A stretch of DNA of 64,000 bases from Petrolisthes cinctipes (GCA_033782935.1 JAWQEG010001435.1:1-64000), one strand, 5' to 3'; shown: positions 46,987-58,620, numbered from the stretch's first letter. Made by a program: numbers and translations. The notes: generated by a model from the letters alone, not told the origin.

Positions 46987-47149
46987 CACTCACAACCCAA
47001 ATTTCCAGGTCTTGTTGAAGTTTCAAATCATTTGATATGCTAGTGAACCAATTACAACGCTTATCCTGTTTCATATTAGCTTGTGCCTGCTTAATACTCG
47101 ATCAGGCTATTTGAAACAAGCCTGGACACATATTTTGGATTGCGAGTGT
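46987..47149. mobile_element. MITE with CACTCACAATCC termini, copy B, inverted relative to copy A
   Basis: Begins CACTCACAACCCAAATTTCC and ends ATTTTGGATTGCGAGTG. The body is the reverse complement of copy A (TTACAACGCTTATCCTGTTT). TA on both sides. Confidence 0.8.
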
Positions 47150-47589
47150 ACCTGCTGGACCTGACTGGGGCAAAATACTGGAACCTAGCTGGATCTGGCA
47201 ACACTTCTACAAAATGGCAATATACTAAATAAATACCAAGTTCTTCAACTGTCTCTCTTTTCTTTCTATTTCCTTTCTGCATGCTGTTTCACCTCTCTAT
47301 GTCCTTTTTCTGGTGCTATATGACCTCGCTGTTGTGGTGCTTATTATCAATCAATCATCTTAATTAATGTTGGGTAATTTTTCCCAAAATTTTTGTTTGT
47401 TGAAATAGTGTAATTGAGGGACATTGTTTTGATGAGTCATTCATTATTCATTATATTTTAATCTTGGTATAGTACAGTACCATCGGATAAGAAATCCTTG
47501 GTGTTCGAAAATAAGGCTTTGTTAAGGATATTAGGAATTAAATGGCCTAGGAAAAAATTGGCCTAGGGTTTTAAATGATAGATTGAGAG

Positions 47590-47882
47590 AAATTACGGGG
47601 GTGCAACCGGTAGATGAATATGTTAGATTGTCTCGATGGAAATGGCTAGGACACGTCTTCAGAAGGGAGGGAGTGATTGTACGGGGAACACCTGGATGGC
47701 AAGTGCAGGGTACAAGAGGGAAAGGAAGGCCGAAGGAGACGTGGGTGTAAACAATGAGGTGGGAAGCTGGTGAAGATTGTTGGAGAGATTTGGATAGATA
47801 GATGGTGGTGGCGTTAATTCATTGAGGCCCTATGCATCCCCCTGGGTGCCACAGGAGTGTATTGATTGATCGATTGATTTTG
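47590..47882 (+). mobile_element. LINE 3'-end fragment, second family
   Basis: Coding remnant RWKWLGHVFRREGVIVRGTP then RGKGRPKETWV, a common C-terminal motif of non-LTR reverse transcriptases, followed by CCCCTGGGTGCCACAGGAG and a tail TTGATTGATCGATTGATT. Stops interrupt it. Confidence 0.75.
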
Positions 47883-47965
47883 TTAGTATTGCCCAGGCAG
47901 CTTCCTCATCGCCCATTAAATCATATCTCCTGTGATATTTTTTGACATTGATTATGAGACCATGG

Positions 47966-48748
47966 TCCGTATGCAAGAATATCCGTGGTGTTTATGATGG
48001 CATGGTACCGGTATTGTTACGTAGTGTTTATTATTGCTAATGACTTGACACTCTTGACAAGTGTTCCACATATTTAATTCGATTCACTCACCTGTCTCAA
48101 AGCTTAGATTAGGACTGTAACTGCACAGCCAGACGCTAGATATTTTGTGACTGTATATATTATAATACTGTATTTGACTTGTATTTCATGTAGGCTGGAT
48201 GTATGTGTTTCAGTACTACTATTTTGTTATTTCTTAGAGATTGGGATAATATGGTATTAATGTTATTTGTTTTACATATGAGAGTATGGGCACCATACCG
48301 TCACTATAAAAAGCCAGTCGGGGTATTCATTGAGCAGTCTGCCTCCTGCTTCTGCTTCGCTCTTTGCTTAGGCATATAAGTATTCTGTGGATTTCAGTGT
48401 GAGACACCAAGCTGGCTGTTTTGTGTATTAGTATGTATTCTTTATTATATTTGAATGTATTTATTATAGGTGTATATATTTTGTGTGTTATTACTTTTGG
48501 GATATTTGTTAGGTTGTGGTTTATTTAATATATGAATATTGGTAAAAATCTCTTTGGTTATTCAATCCTTCACTCATGTTGCATAAAGAGGGAAAAGCAG
48601 TTTGAAAAGGGGATTAATTTTGCTGTTGTTGCGTGTTTGGCCCTTCTGGCACGTAACAGTATGATGACTCCATAGACAAACAACAACATAGCCATCATAC
48701 TGGTACCACACCTTCGTCAACACCACGGATGTTCTTGAATACTGCCCA
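47966..48748. mobile_element. GGTACCACACC-family hairpin element split by a solo LTR
   Basis: Left arm (47966-48014) GTCCGTATGCAAGAATATCC...GGTACCGGTAT; right arm (about 48659-48748) TGATGACTCC loop then CATACTGGTACCACACCTTC...ACGGATGTTCTTGAATACTG. Removing the LTR and one GTAT leaves a hairpin of about 135 bp like the one at 21646-21772. Confidence 0.82.
48015..48658 (+). mobile_element. Solo LTR, 644 bp, with 4-bp target duplication GTAT
   Basis: Starts TGTTACGTAGTG and ends TGGCACGTAACA: TG...CA termini with an 8-bp inverted match. GTAT stands directly on both sides (48011-48014 and 48659-48662). A TATA box TATAAAAAG (48305-48313) is followed about 25-30 bp later by ATTCATTGAGCAGTC, a plausible initiator. 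A 4-bp duplication suits Ty3/gypsy-type elements. No internal coding region is left. Confidence 0.82.
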
Positions 48749-48759
48749 CAACTCACATC

Positions 48760-50448
48760 ATACATATCTGGCTACATACGGCAGGATTAGGCTCCCCTAC
48801 ATGATCCTTTCCACAATTTCCATATGTTGTTGCCTGTTTTTGTTGATGTTGTTTTCTTTGTTGTTAATGTCAGGTTATCTTTGGCCAAGTTTGTGCTCAT
48901 TCTATCCACTATGTTTTCCTGCCATTCTTCTTCATTTTGTGTTAATTATTCTTTTACACTTCCTAGCTTTATTTCGTACTCAGGTAGGCCTATGCAAATT
49001 TGCTATCACTAGGCCCCTGCGAGAGATTATGTGTTATGTTATTATGCGAGTACAGTAGATCTAAAAATCAGAACAAAATAGCATTTACAGGCTCATCTAA
49101 CACATGCCACCACCACCACCACCAAACATCCTTTGCTTTAGAATTTGCAAAACTGTGCCAGGCTTATGCTCCATTACTTTAATTGTATTGCATTAGGTAC
49201 ATGAAACAATGATTGAAATGCTTTATATGGTATTTGACTTGGGCATTTGGTTACAGGATGGTGGTACCCCACAACATAAAGTTTGCATGTAGTGATGAGG
49301 ACTGAACCAGAGCAGGTTTGACGAGATGCAGGAGCACCATCACTGCACCAACCATGGGCTTTGGGCTGAACGGAGGAAAGGCGGTTGAGTGGTTAGCGAG
49401 CTGTACTCGTAACCTGAAGGTTGAGAGTAGGAAATCACTCAGGTCAGTGTCTGAGAATGTTTCTTTCAGAATGAGTTTCTAGCGCTAACTGCAAGACCAC
49501 TAAATGGTTGTAAAGTACTAGTACACATTCTGGTACCACGACAGTTGCAGTATACTCATAATAATTGGGATTTACCATTCACATCCCTCTCTGGGTGCTA
49601 GTTTGGAAGGCATAAAGTGTATATGTGTAAGGCTGGTGTTTACCTGGGCCTTGGTTAAGGGCTTCATGATGCCCATATCCAGTGTCAGAACATCTGTTAA
49701 AGATGAAAAAAAATTGTGTTATTTAGGCTGCTGATTCATTTTAGGCTGACCGTAAATGATACTGTATCATGAAGGCTTGAAGTGAATAGTTACAGTAGCT
49801 CAGGTTATGAGTTGTATCAACCAATATAACATCTCGGAATGAAAGCCTCAGTGATACCAGTTTTTACCATCAGCCTGAAAAGACACAGTATTGTATAATT
49901 ATAGTCTGCCATCACCACCAGGTTTATATAATAGTACCTTGTAAGAGTTAAAATCCTTCTCAGAAGTTGCTTGTATCACGTGTAACTGAAGCACAGATCT
50001 GAATAATGATTAGACACTAATGGAAGGCAGATCCTCAGATAAGATGCAGCAGATCTTTATCCATAACTTCATTATTTATATCAGTACTTTATACAAGACC
50101 CCCAAATGTAATCTTAGGCTTTTTTTATGCTCCATTCTCATTTATACAAGTCACTGAATGGCTCAGTACTGCATTACAGTACAGTACTTGAAAAACAATG
50201 AGAAATGTTCAGTAATTAATTTGCAATATGAGGAGCTGCTGTAGTCCATTCAGTATCTTAAGGTGAAGATTTGCTACCTCCTATATTAATTTTTGTAATT
50301 TCTTCACTTTTTGAGTCAAGATTAGTTTGCTAAAGTTTAGTAACTTACATGGAGGTAATAATAGTACCAAATTATAAACCTAGAAGTTAAACCCTGTATG
50401 TTCAGGAATAAAGTGATGGCAGAACGCAGGTTTCCGATTCCTCTAGAC
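48760..50448. other. Intergenic stretch
   Basis: Apart from the SINE-like head near 49.4 kb and (CCA)n at about 49107-49124, no gene or element is recognised. The hydrophobic frame at 48729-49058 has no motif. Confidence 0.6.
49376..49440 (+). mobile_element. SINE head, tRNA-Thr-like (degenerate)
   Basis: GGCGGTTGAGTGGTTAGCGA (A-box-like) followed by CTGTACTCGTAACCTGAAGG and TTGAGAGT (B-box-like). CTCGTAA resembles a tRNA-Thr anticodon loop. Stems do not pair well, so it is not a functional tRNA. Confidence 0.5.
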
Positions 50449-50762
50449 CAGTGGTTCTTAAACTTCTTTGCCTCACGTCCCCCTCTGCATTATGTATAGG
50501 TCCTATCCCTTAAAATGTTTACCAAGCAGTATAGGCCTACTATGAATGTAAAATAACTAATGGTATGGGTGGCGTGGCGAGCGAAGCAAGCCGTATCAGC
50601 TGGGGGGTTCGGGTTCGAAAATTTTGGAAATTTGTGCCCATTATAGTAGAGAGAGAGAAACTTGTGGATACAGTGGTAAAGTTTTTGGCAATTTTGCAAT
50701 AATTAACATCACAGATTATTTACCAAAACTCTGCTCGTGCCCCCCAGTTTAAGAACCACCTG
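50449..50762. mobile_element. hAT-like MITE, CAGTGGTTCTTAAACT termini
   Basis: Left CAGTGGTTCTTAAACTT, right AGTTTAAGAACCACCTG, 314 bp. CAGTGGTTCT-type ends are typical of hAT elements. The adjacent 8 bp differ (ctctagac and tatggcta), so no target duplication survives. Confidence 0.8.
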
Positions 50763-51157
50763 TATGGCTAGTGTGTATTGCCATTTAATTGATAGTACTA
50801 TTGGCCACAAGAATCGCTGTTGTTTTCGAGGATTTACAACATAGATATATTATTTTACAATCACCAAGTCACTTGGTAGACCATTCATTGCAGTACTTCC
50901 AGAATGATGACCTCTTTCCATATAGCCTGTGTAAGAATTCCTGTAGCCAACTGTACAGTCATGTGTTGTGGGCAAACTGGGGTTTACTTAGAACTCCAAA
51001 GTCCCCCTATGGTTCACACTCCTAGTTTCATATGGAGGGGATTCTGTTGCCTGTTCAGTTTGGAGGAATCACTAATACTCCAGTTTCCCACAACAGATTA
51101 TATGAACTTCCCCTTTTGTGTAGCATTCTTGATACCATGGATGGAAGGTGTTTGTTA

Positions 51158-51306
51158 TTAAGGGGGTAGTACAGTTTTGGTTAATCTGGAGCAACTAATT
51201 CTTCCAAGCAACCAGCTACCTTTATTTTGGTCAATCTGGTCCTGTTTCCTTGCATAGTTTGGAAGAATCAAGGTGTTCCAATGTACCAAGAGTGTATTAC
51301 CCCCCT
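51158..51306. mobile_element. Hairpin repeat, GATTCCTCC family, full copy
   Basis: Begins TTAAGGGGGTAGTACAG and includes GGTTAATCTGGAGCAACTAA. The right arm GTCCTGTTTCCTTGCATAGT ends TGTATTACCCCCC. Very close to 4031-4191. Partial relatives lie at 51039-51095 and 51322-51425. Confidence 0.82.
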
Positions 51307-51639
51307 CCAGGTGCCTGCAAACTAAGACTACAGATTCATTCAGTGTGCCACAAAACAGACATCAAAGGAGGACACCTGTTTTATGGCACAGTTTGGAGGA
51401 GTCTGTAGCCTCTTGAGGGACTTTGATAATGTAACACCATTCATTTATCCTGGAGCTGGATAAGAGGGAAAGTTGTGAGATCCTAAATTTTGCAGGGGAG
51501 ACTCTTGCAAGTTAAAAAACAAATGAAATGTGGAGGGACAAGAAACACAGTTTCAAATTTTTCTCTGATCTATTATAAATTTTTTTAAAGTACAAAGTTT
51601 CTATAACTTTTTTTTTTTTTTTTTCCACACACAGTGGCC

Positions 51640-51800
51640 CAGGTCATCTGCTCCTCAACTTCAGCACTGGTACCAAGGAGGGTTTTTTACAAAATATTCT
51701 CAGGCCCTCACCTGAGAGTAATCGATCTCCCAACCTATAGGTTACCAGTCCAGAACACTAACCACTTGGCCACCTCCCCTATGCCTTCTCCTGGTGTCCT
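51640..51800 (-). mobile_element. SINE head, tRNA-Thr-like, minus strand
   Basis: On the minus strand GGGGAGGTGGCCAAGTGG, TTAGTGTTCTGGACTGGTAA, CCTATAGGTTGGGAGATCGA follow the layout of tRNA-derived SINEs (A box, anticodon-like CTGGTAA, B-box-like GGTTGGGAGATC). A T-rich run at 51610-51624 lies beyond the 3' side. Confidence 0.6.
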
Positions 51801-52029
51801 AGGCCTGCAAAGTGGGAAAATAAAAGAGACCATCACTTTCCTGTGGTACAGTATAATGAACACTTTAAGCCCCTTCCACACGAGAGGAAAAAGATGGCAT
51901 GCAGACACCGTTACCAATTTTGTGGGTGGGTGGTGGGCACAAGTGGCCAATGGGTACTGGGGACTGTTTGATATGGTAAAAAGCAAGAGAATTCCACTCT
52001 GTTGCCCGCCGTCTGTTTGATTCTCGTGT

Positions 52030-52150
52030 GGTAGGGGCTTTAGCTAACGAACTCCTCCAGACTGCATCACAAAACCCCCTCAATTTACATGCCAAAGTAG
52101 GGAGTGTATTGTGGTGCAATTTGGAGTTTTCTATAGCTCTATTGATCAGC
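52030..52150. mobile_element. Hairpin repeat, GATTCCTCC family, diverged
   Basis: ACGAACTCCTCCAGACTGCA faces TGGTGCAATTTGGAGTTTTC; inner CACAAAACCCCC. A half copy follows at about 52915-52985 (GGCTGTTTCTTGCCACAGTT). Confidence 0.6.
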
Positions 52151-53407
52151 AATTCAAATATACTTGCAGAAATAAGGTGTACAGGTAAAATAAACCTATA
52201 TCAGGTCCAAAAAAGTGGTATAATTCACACTCTAGACAGGTCAATACATTGTACACTACCATGAAATCATGACATTTTGAATCTTAAATGGATATTTCTT
52301 ATCATCAGCATCATTCATGAGAATTTTTATCCAAGAAGTGTACAGGCTATAAAAATATACTTTCAGCACCCTTACATTATGATCTATCATGCCATGCTAC
52401 ACACCTAGCAGTAAGAGTGAGGATTGCAACCTTGTAGGCTGGGAGATGATGTGTTGATGTAACAAGTCTGACTGCCTTAATGACAAACACCATGAGTCGA
52501 TAGGCATAAAGCTCAAAATAAAAAAAAATTGTAACAGTGATCCTTGCAATTGATATTAGAGCATGGGGTGCCAAATTTTAGAGCCTATACAATATATTGC
52601 TTCCAGTCTTGTTAATACTTTGGCTTGTGTAGTGTTGGTTTGGTTTTTATACCTCAAAGTTGAAACAAACCTATGAATTTGCCAGGTGTGTTTGTGTAGT
52701 TAAAGTTAAATACCACACCACAAGTCAGAGGTTTATACAAATTTCTGGTAGCAACAAGACCTCTCCACATTTTCCATTTTCAATCAGGAGTAAGAATGTA
52801 AACTGATTCCTTTCATAAAACTGATTAAGTACAGGTAACTTTCTTTTGCCAGGTAAGACAAATTCGATCCCTCTAATTTCTATAAAAAGACAATAAATAC
52901 CACCACTTGACAGGGGTTGGCTGTTTCTTGCCACAGTTTGGCGTAATAAGTGGCTCTGAATTTACCAATGGTATTCTCTTGACCCAGTATGACAAGTTCT
53001 GCAAAATTTTGGACTGCGGTACTCATTATTTGAGGGAAATGTTCCCATTTGTGGTATCATGCAGCAACAGTAACATTTCTGTTGCAGACTAAACTTTCAT
53101 AGATAATGTCACAAATGCTGTTGATGCATGATTCAAGGAAACTAAATATAGGCACAACCCTCAGGCTTGTCACCTGAGATATGGATTTCTGAATGGCACC
53201 CACTCACCGATATCATCATACTGTATATGAAATCTTTTGAACACAACATAAGTATGAAGCAAGACGAGGAATCATTCAACATCAGGGGGAATGAAACCAT
53301 CAGAGAACTGGAGGTCTGAATAAAGTCCCCACAAGACTTAAATGGAGTAATCCAATCATAGAAGGGTTACCAAATTATTTCTCTATTCTATGATGCAATA
53401 CTGTACT

Positions 53408-54000
53408 ACTTGCAGGGGTGTGGAGTTGGAGTCGAGTCTGATTCTTTTTGGCCAGTCGGAGTCTGTAAAAATATATCTGACTCCGACTCTTTTATGTGAT
53501 CAATTCTTGTGTAAGGTACTTGAAGTGAAAAATAGGGTAGTGTCGGGAAAGTTCCATTACTTTGTGGAAATAAATAGCCTTTGTGGAAGCTCTTGTGGAA
53601 ATATTGATTCTAGTCATGCAACGTGGACCTATTCTTATTATTATATTACTTCATGATGTTTGAAATGAATTACCCGGTAGATCACTGATTTATATCATAT
53701 AGATATCAAACTATGTCAGTGAAAGATACGTGATACTTGGTGAGTCTGATTCCTAAGTCTCTATTTTTTAGTTTTTAATCACAACACTGGCAGTTACATT
53801 TCCTGTTTCATTTACATCCTCTACCTTATTATTATTATTATGAATACAACATTATATGAACTAATTTATAATAATGTGAACTAATGGTGGGCCCAGTACT
53901 GTACTAGTGAAGGGAGGGGGGGGTTGGAGTTAGTCATAACCTAAAATTTCCTGGAGTCGGAGTCGGAATTTTTAAGATCCGACTCTTCACCCGACTACTT
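53408..54000. repeat. GGAGTCGGAGTCGGA repeat pair
   Basis: GGGGTGTGGAGTTGGAGTCG and TGACTCCGACTCTTTT at 53413-53490, and CTGGAGTCGGAGTCGGAATT and ATCCGACTCTTCACCCGACT at 53950-53998. They look like two ends or two copies of one diverged element. The 450 bp between are AT-rich. Confidence 0.5.
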
Positions 54001-54040
54001 GTATAAAAAGGTAGTTTGTTTCCTGATATTATCACCATGG

Positions 54041-54370
54041 GTATTGGCATTAAGCCCAGGGGAACAATTTGGCACAACAGCAAGCATGGGTATGACAATG
54101 AAATTAGGTAGTGGAAAAGGGAAATATCAGACTACAAATTGGAGCTGGTTAGGGACAAGAACATATGGGACTCACTAAGGATGTTTGTTAAAGAGGGAGG
54201 CTGGCAAAGGGAAGAAAAGTCTGGGAAGGCCAGCCAAGGAGTATTATATTAGATGGTGGACCTTGACCTGAACCCTGCAGCACTGACAGAGTGGGGGAAT
54301 ATCCCCATTCATAAAGAAGCCATTAGTGAGTTGTGCAGCCAAGCCACAGGTAGGCCAAAACTGTTGGGGA
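54041..54370 (+). pseudogene. Decayed open frame of unknown origin
   Basis: From ATG at 54041 the frame runs about 110 codons with only two stops (TAG at about 54110 and 54250) and includes WKREISDYKLELVRDKNIWD and LNPAALTEWGNIPIHKEAIS. It resembles a retroelement ORF, but I recognise no motif. It may be chance. Confidence 0.25.
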
Positions 54371-55628
54371 GTTGCAGAAGATTTATTATCTCTTAGTCTA
54401 ATGTTGGTTATGTCCAATGACCACTAGGTCTGACTTCGTTGGGTAAGGGGGTGGGTAATAAGGGGGAAATAGCGGAAGCAGGACGGGGCTCCAATTTGGT
54501 TTAGAACCCAACAGAAGACTGATTTCAACCTGATGGCAATCCAAAACAACCATTTCTGGATCTTCAATAACAACAAATGGTCAGCTGGGAATGACGGAAT
54601 GTTACAAAGGGCACTGAACAATTCTGTGAATGACAAAGAAATAAGGCTGAGATCTAAACATGAAGTGGAGGGCAAGTAGAAAAGCCCTTCAATTTCTAAT
54701 CAGCATAACCACTTAAATAACTGAATTACAAGTGGACTAAGGTACTGGAAGAATACAGTATATGACTGAATCACTGAAAAATAATTTGAGCCTATAGCCG
54801 ATTACACCATTGAAGGGACTGGTAACACTGAAGAAAACAACTGGACACCAAACATGCAGTAACCCAGCCTGAGTGTCAATATTTCTCCTTACATTTATAG
54901 GGGTAATCTGTTGTGGGGACACAAGATGACTACCAATTCATGAAACCTCTATATATAAGTATAGGATCTATCTTTATACGGAGATTGGAGGAAGCAGTAG
55001 CACCCTAATTCACCACCAACAGTTCAACCAACACGAACACTGACACCAAGATCACAGAATACAGTTCACACCATAAATGGACTTCAAATCCCATGTATGT
55101 AGTACAAGTTTAGACTACATTTACTGGGCCTGTTTCAGTTTAAATAGAAATCAATTAATTACAACCTCAAATACTATCTCAATGGATTACACAGTGATCA
55201 ATGGTGTATATATGGTGACAACTTGCAGTCCAAAACATCCTCAAACCTGCAACCTTACTAGTGTTTGAAATTGAAAAATGCTTATATACAGATTTACTCC
55301 CTTTAAGAACTAACTAGGTAAGACTACCAACACTGACCATAAGAGTATGATGTAGTGAAGATATCAGAGAAGCGATGGGTAAGGGTCACTCCAGGCTTGT
55401 GTTGTCTTTTATACTATCACAGCCTGTAAGACATCAAAGGCATTAATTTTCCTATTATTTCCAAGATTATGTTACTGTCCCTTGGGAAAAAGAGACCATG
55501 CATGCACTGGGTTTTACTGTGGAGGAACTACAGGAGACAATCAAGGCATGAAAAAATATATAACTTAATATTCCTCTCTTGGATTCTGATGTTTGGGGGT
55601 TCAGTGCAAAGGGAATTTAATACACTCA

Positions 55629-55780
55629 GGGAGACTCTTGTTGGCAAGTTGGAAGGCTACTGATTTCTCCTAACTATGCCAGAATACAGACGCCCTCAAC
55701 GGTACTAATAGGGGATCTGTTTCGTGGCATAGTTTGGAGAAATCGGAGACCTTACAATTCACAAATAATAATCTTCCCTT
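55629..55780. mobile_element. Hairpin repeat, GATTCCTCC family, full copy
   Basis: Left GGGAGACTCTTGTTGGC, CTACTGATTTCTCCTAACTA, TGCCAGAATACAGACG; right GGGATCTGTTTCGTGGCATA, GTTTGGAGAAATCGGAGACC, ending AATCTTCCC. Confidence 0.82.
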
Positions 55781-56102
55781 AAGCATGATGAGGTTACACT
55801 AACTTCCTATGAGGTTAACTCACGCCTATAACACAATATTAACCGTACTAGGCCAGAATAACTTGACACAAGATCCCAATAAAAAATTATTATAATAATA
55901 TAAGAATCCAATGCAAGTTTTGTTTACTTTAAGAGTCGAGTTGAAGTGGCAAACATTTCCATAACTTACCAGGTTATCATATGATGGTTGATATTGATGT
56001 GTGGTGATGTCCTAAGGCAGTGCTGGTAACAATCATTGTAGTAACAGGACCAAGTCCACAATGCATCTGCCACACCTGCAAGCAAATACAAGTACTGTAT
56101 AT

Positions 56103-56880
56103 ACCCCTTAACTCGTGGGTGTAGCATTAATTCGGTAGCACCGGTTTTTAACTAGTGCGGTCCCTAGCAAGCTAGTTTTGAGTTGGTAACACTGTGACTG
56201 ACAGTCAGGGACTTGGCTACAGCCATCTCACCCACAACCAGTCATGAACTGTGAGGGTAGAAGGGCATATTTTCATCGCTCTTTTCCTGTAATTACCATA
56301 TATGTATTGTACATATAAACGACAGTGACATTATAATTCATATTGTTGTGTTGAAAAATGTGATTCTGACATGTTTTATAACGTAATTAGAGTGTGAAAA
56401 CTTACTTAGAAATGTAAATAGAGTGTAAAAGTGAATCTTGAGTTGATGTCATTGTGAGGTGGCTACCCATCCTACAGATGTCATTTTAGTCTTCACAAGT
56501 ATATCAGGAGACAGCTAAAGGTTTGTACTTCAATATCCTGTATCATTAATTTATGTAGCATGAGTGGTTTACAAGCTATTAGCTGTCAAATTTGTTGTTT
56601 ACATAGTGACCGCGAGTGCGGGAGAGAGGCCCAGGGCGAGGGAGCTGCCGAGATAGTTAATGCCTGCGGCTAAGTGGTTAATAACGCACCTATAATTAAT
56701 TCACCGCAGGACCTAAATAACACATTAAATACCGGTACCATTCCTATGTTTCTATTATTCATTCTTTATACTGTATTTTCTTGGATTACTATGAGTTTCT
56801 TCAAATATAATAGTATAGGGTATTGCATATAGGTGTGTTCTTGTATATCTAAATATAACACTAACAAAATGAACCTGAGC
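56103..56880. repeat. Duplicated interspersed repeat, copy 1
   Basis: Begins CCCCTTAACTCGTGGGTGTA. Shares long blocks with copy 2, such as TTTTCCTGTAATTACCATAT, GTTGTGTTGAAAAATGTGAT, AGGAGACAGCTAAAGGTTTG and GTGGTTTACAAGCTATTAG. Confidence 0.88.
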
Positions 56881-57303
56881 TTTCATCACTGCTTTATTAT
56901 GTCAATATTAATCACTGGACAATTCATATTTCAAATGAGAATATTGAAAATAAAAAGAAAACTTGCATGATCTATGGAAGAAGATAGAGGAAGAATGGAA
57001 GGAAAATAACATAGATGTGTAAAGAAAAGAAACAAGGTGGTGTGGCACAAGAAAGGCTAAACACTTGGACCCAACCTGAACCATGAATAATTACCTTATC
57101 TGGTGCAAAGTAACCTCCTCCAACACTCCTTCAACACACATCACCTCCATCATTCCTTTAACACAAGTCACCTCCATCACTCCAACACACGTTGATCCTT
57201 CATTACCACCTAAAATAATAAACATGTCATAATTAGTCTTCATCACTCCTTCAACACGTCACCTCGTCATCACCACAACCACCTTAAAATATAAACATAT
57301 AAT

Positions 57304-58270
57304 TAACCCTTAATTCGCTGGTGTAGTAAAATTTTGACACTTACAACAAGTCTGGAGCACCGCGGGTATAGGATTCATTCGACAGGACAGTTTTTAAATT
57401 TGCACAATCCCTAACAAGGTAGTTTCGATCTGGTAAAACTGCTGGTGGCAGTCAAGGGGCTGCCACAGCCATCTCAGCCACCACCAGTCAGTCTTACTCG
57501 AACAGTGAGCGTGGAAGGAATATTTTCATCACTCTTTTCCTGTAATTACCATATATGTACGTAAAAACGACAGTGACAATGTATTTCATATTGTTGTGTT
57601 GAAAAATGTGATTCTGACATGCTTTATAACGAAATTAGAGTGTAAGAAAGTATTTAGGTATGTAATTAGAGTGTAAGAAAGTATTTAGGTATGTAATTAG
57701 AGTGTAAGAAAGTATTTAGGTATGTAATTAGAGTGTAAGAAAGTATTTAGGTATGTAATTATAGTGTAAAAGTGAATTTTGAGTTGATGTCATCGTGAGG
57801 TGGCTATCCATCCTACAGATGTCCATTTATTTAGTCTTCAGAAGTACATCAGGAGACAGCTAAAGGTTTGTGCTTCAATATCCTGTATAATTTATTTCTG
57901 TAGTGTGAGTGGTTTACAAGCTATTAGTTGTCAAATGTGTTGTTTACATAGTAACTGCGAGTGTGGAGGAAGACATGAGTTGACCCGATAGATAATGCCC
58001 ACGGCTAGGTGGTTAACACCCTTAGAACATCAGGTTTTATTCATATACAGGATGATTACCACTTCACATACATGTGGGCACCAACCAAAAGGGAAATTAG
58101 GTATCAGTGTTATTGTAAATATTCACATACTTATATACAGTAGGCCTACCAGAAGTTTTTATTGAGTAAGAGAATAGCTGGAAGATGGATTAATATGAGT
58201 TACTTCAAATATAATAGTAGAGTATATGATACTATAATAGGTGTGTTCTGTTATATCTATTAATATTCTT
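57304..58270. repeat. Duplicated interspersed repeat, copy 2, with internal 31-bp expansion
   Basis: Begins CCCTTAATTCGCTGGTGTAG and follows copy 1 block by block. It differs by a 31-bp unit (TATGTAATTAGAGTGTAAGA, then AAGTATTTAGG) repeated four times at about 57640-57765, where copy 1 has a single diverged unit. Confidence 0.88.
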
Positions 58271-58333
58271 ACGACATTAATTGCAGCAGAAGTGTAACAA
58301 TATTAACATGAATAAAGACAACTGCGTCCCCCT

Positions 58334-58620
58334 GTGTTCGAGTCACTCTGCCTTCGCTATGGGACTCCGGAGGTGGACCTGTTCGCCTCCCCAACCACGG
58401 CCCAACTTCCCCTGTTCCTGTCCTTCTCCACCAGGACAGAGGCGGGGGGCCCGGACGCCTTCACAGAGGACTGGAACAGGTGGGGATGCGTATACCTCTT
58501 TCCCCCACCAGCAACGTCAGTCCTCCAGGCGATCCTCAGGCTGTGTTCCTTCAGAGGGAGGGTACTCCTCATAGCCCCCCTCTGGCCAGCGCAGCCGTGG
58601 TTCGGAGAGTTGTCCCAGTG
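58334..58620 (+). pseudogene. RT/RNase H-end fragment of the DIRS relic
   Basis: Reads TPEVDLFASPTTAQLPLFLS, then DAFTEDWNRWGCVYLFPPPA, then RGRVLLIAPLWPAQPWFGEL. DLFAS...DAF..DW...Y.FPP and LIAP.WP.QPWF are hallmarks of the segment following the RNase H domain of DIRS-like elements. Confidence 0.82.

Larger units (their letters stand above)
46155..47240. repeat. Composite repeat block 2, interrupted by CACTCACAATCC elements
   Basis: Begins TTCAGCAACCAACCCTCACC, like block 1. The family-2 part runs from about 46370 to 46567, is interrupted at GTAC by the 46568-47147 insertion, then resumes GACTGGGGCAAAATACTGG to TACAAAATGGCAATATAC at 47220. It is a second copy of the whole block 1 arrangement. 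Confidence 0.78.

Noticed and set aside
48729..49058. Hydrophobic 109-residue open frame
   Set aside because: Starts inside the arm of a hairpin element, has no recognisable domain and no splice or start context.
49376..49440. Functional tRNA gene
   Set aside because: Anticodon and acceptor stems do not pair; only promoter-like boxes remain, so it is scored as a SINE relic.
51634..52020. 128-residue plus-strand frame
   Set aside because: Covers the antisense of a tRNA-like SINE head and a hairpin repeat; no domain.
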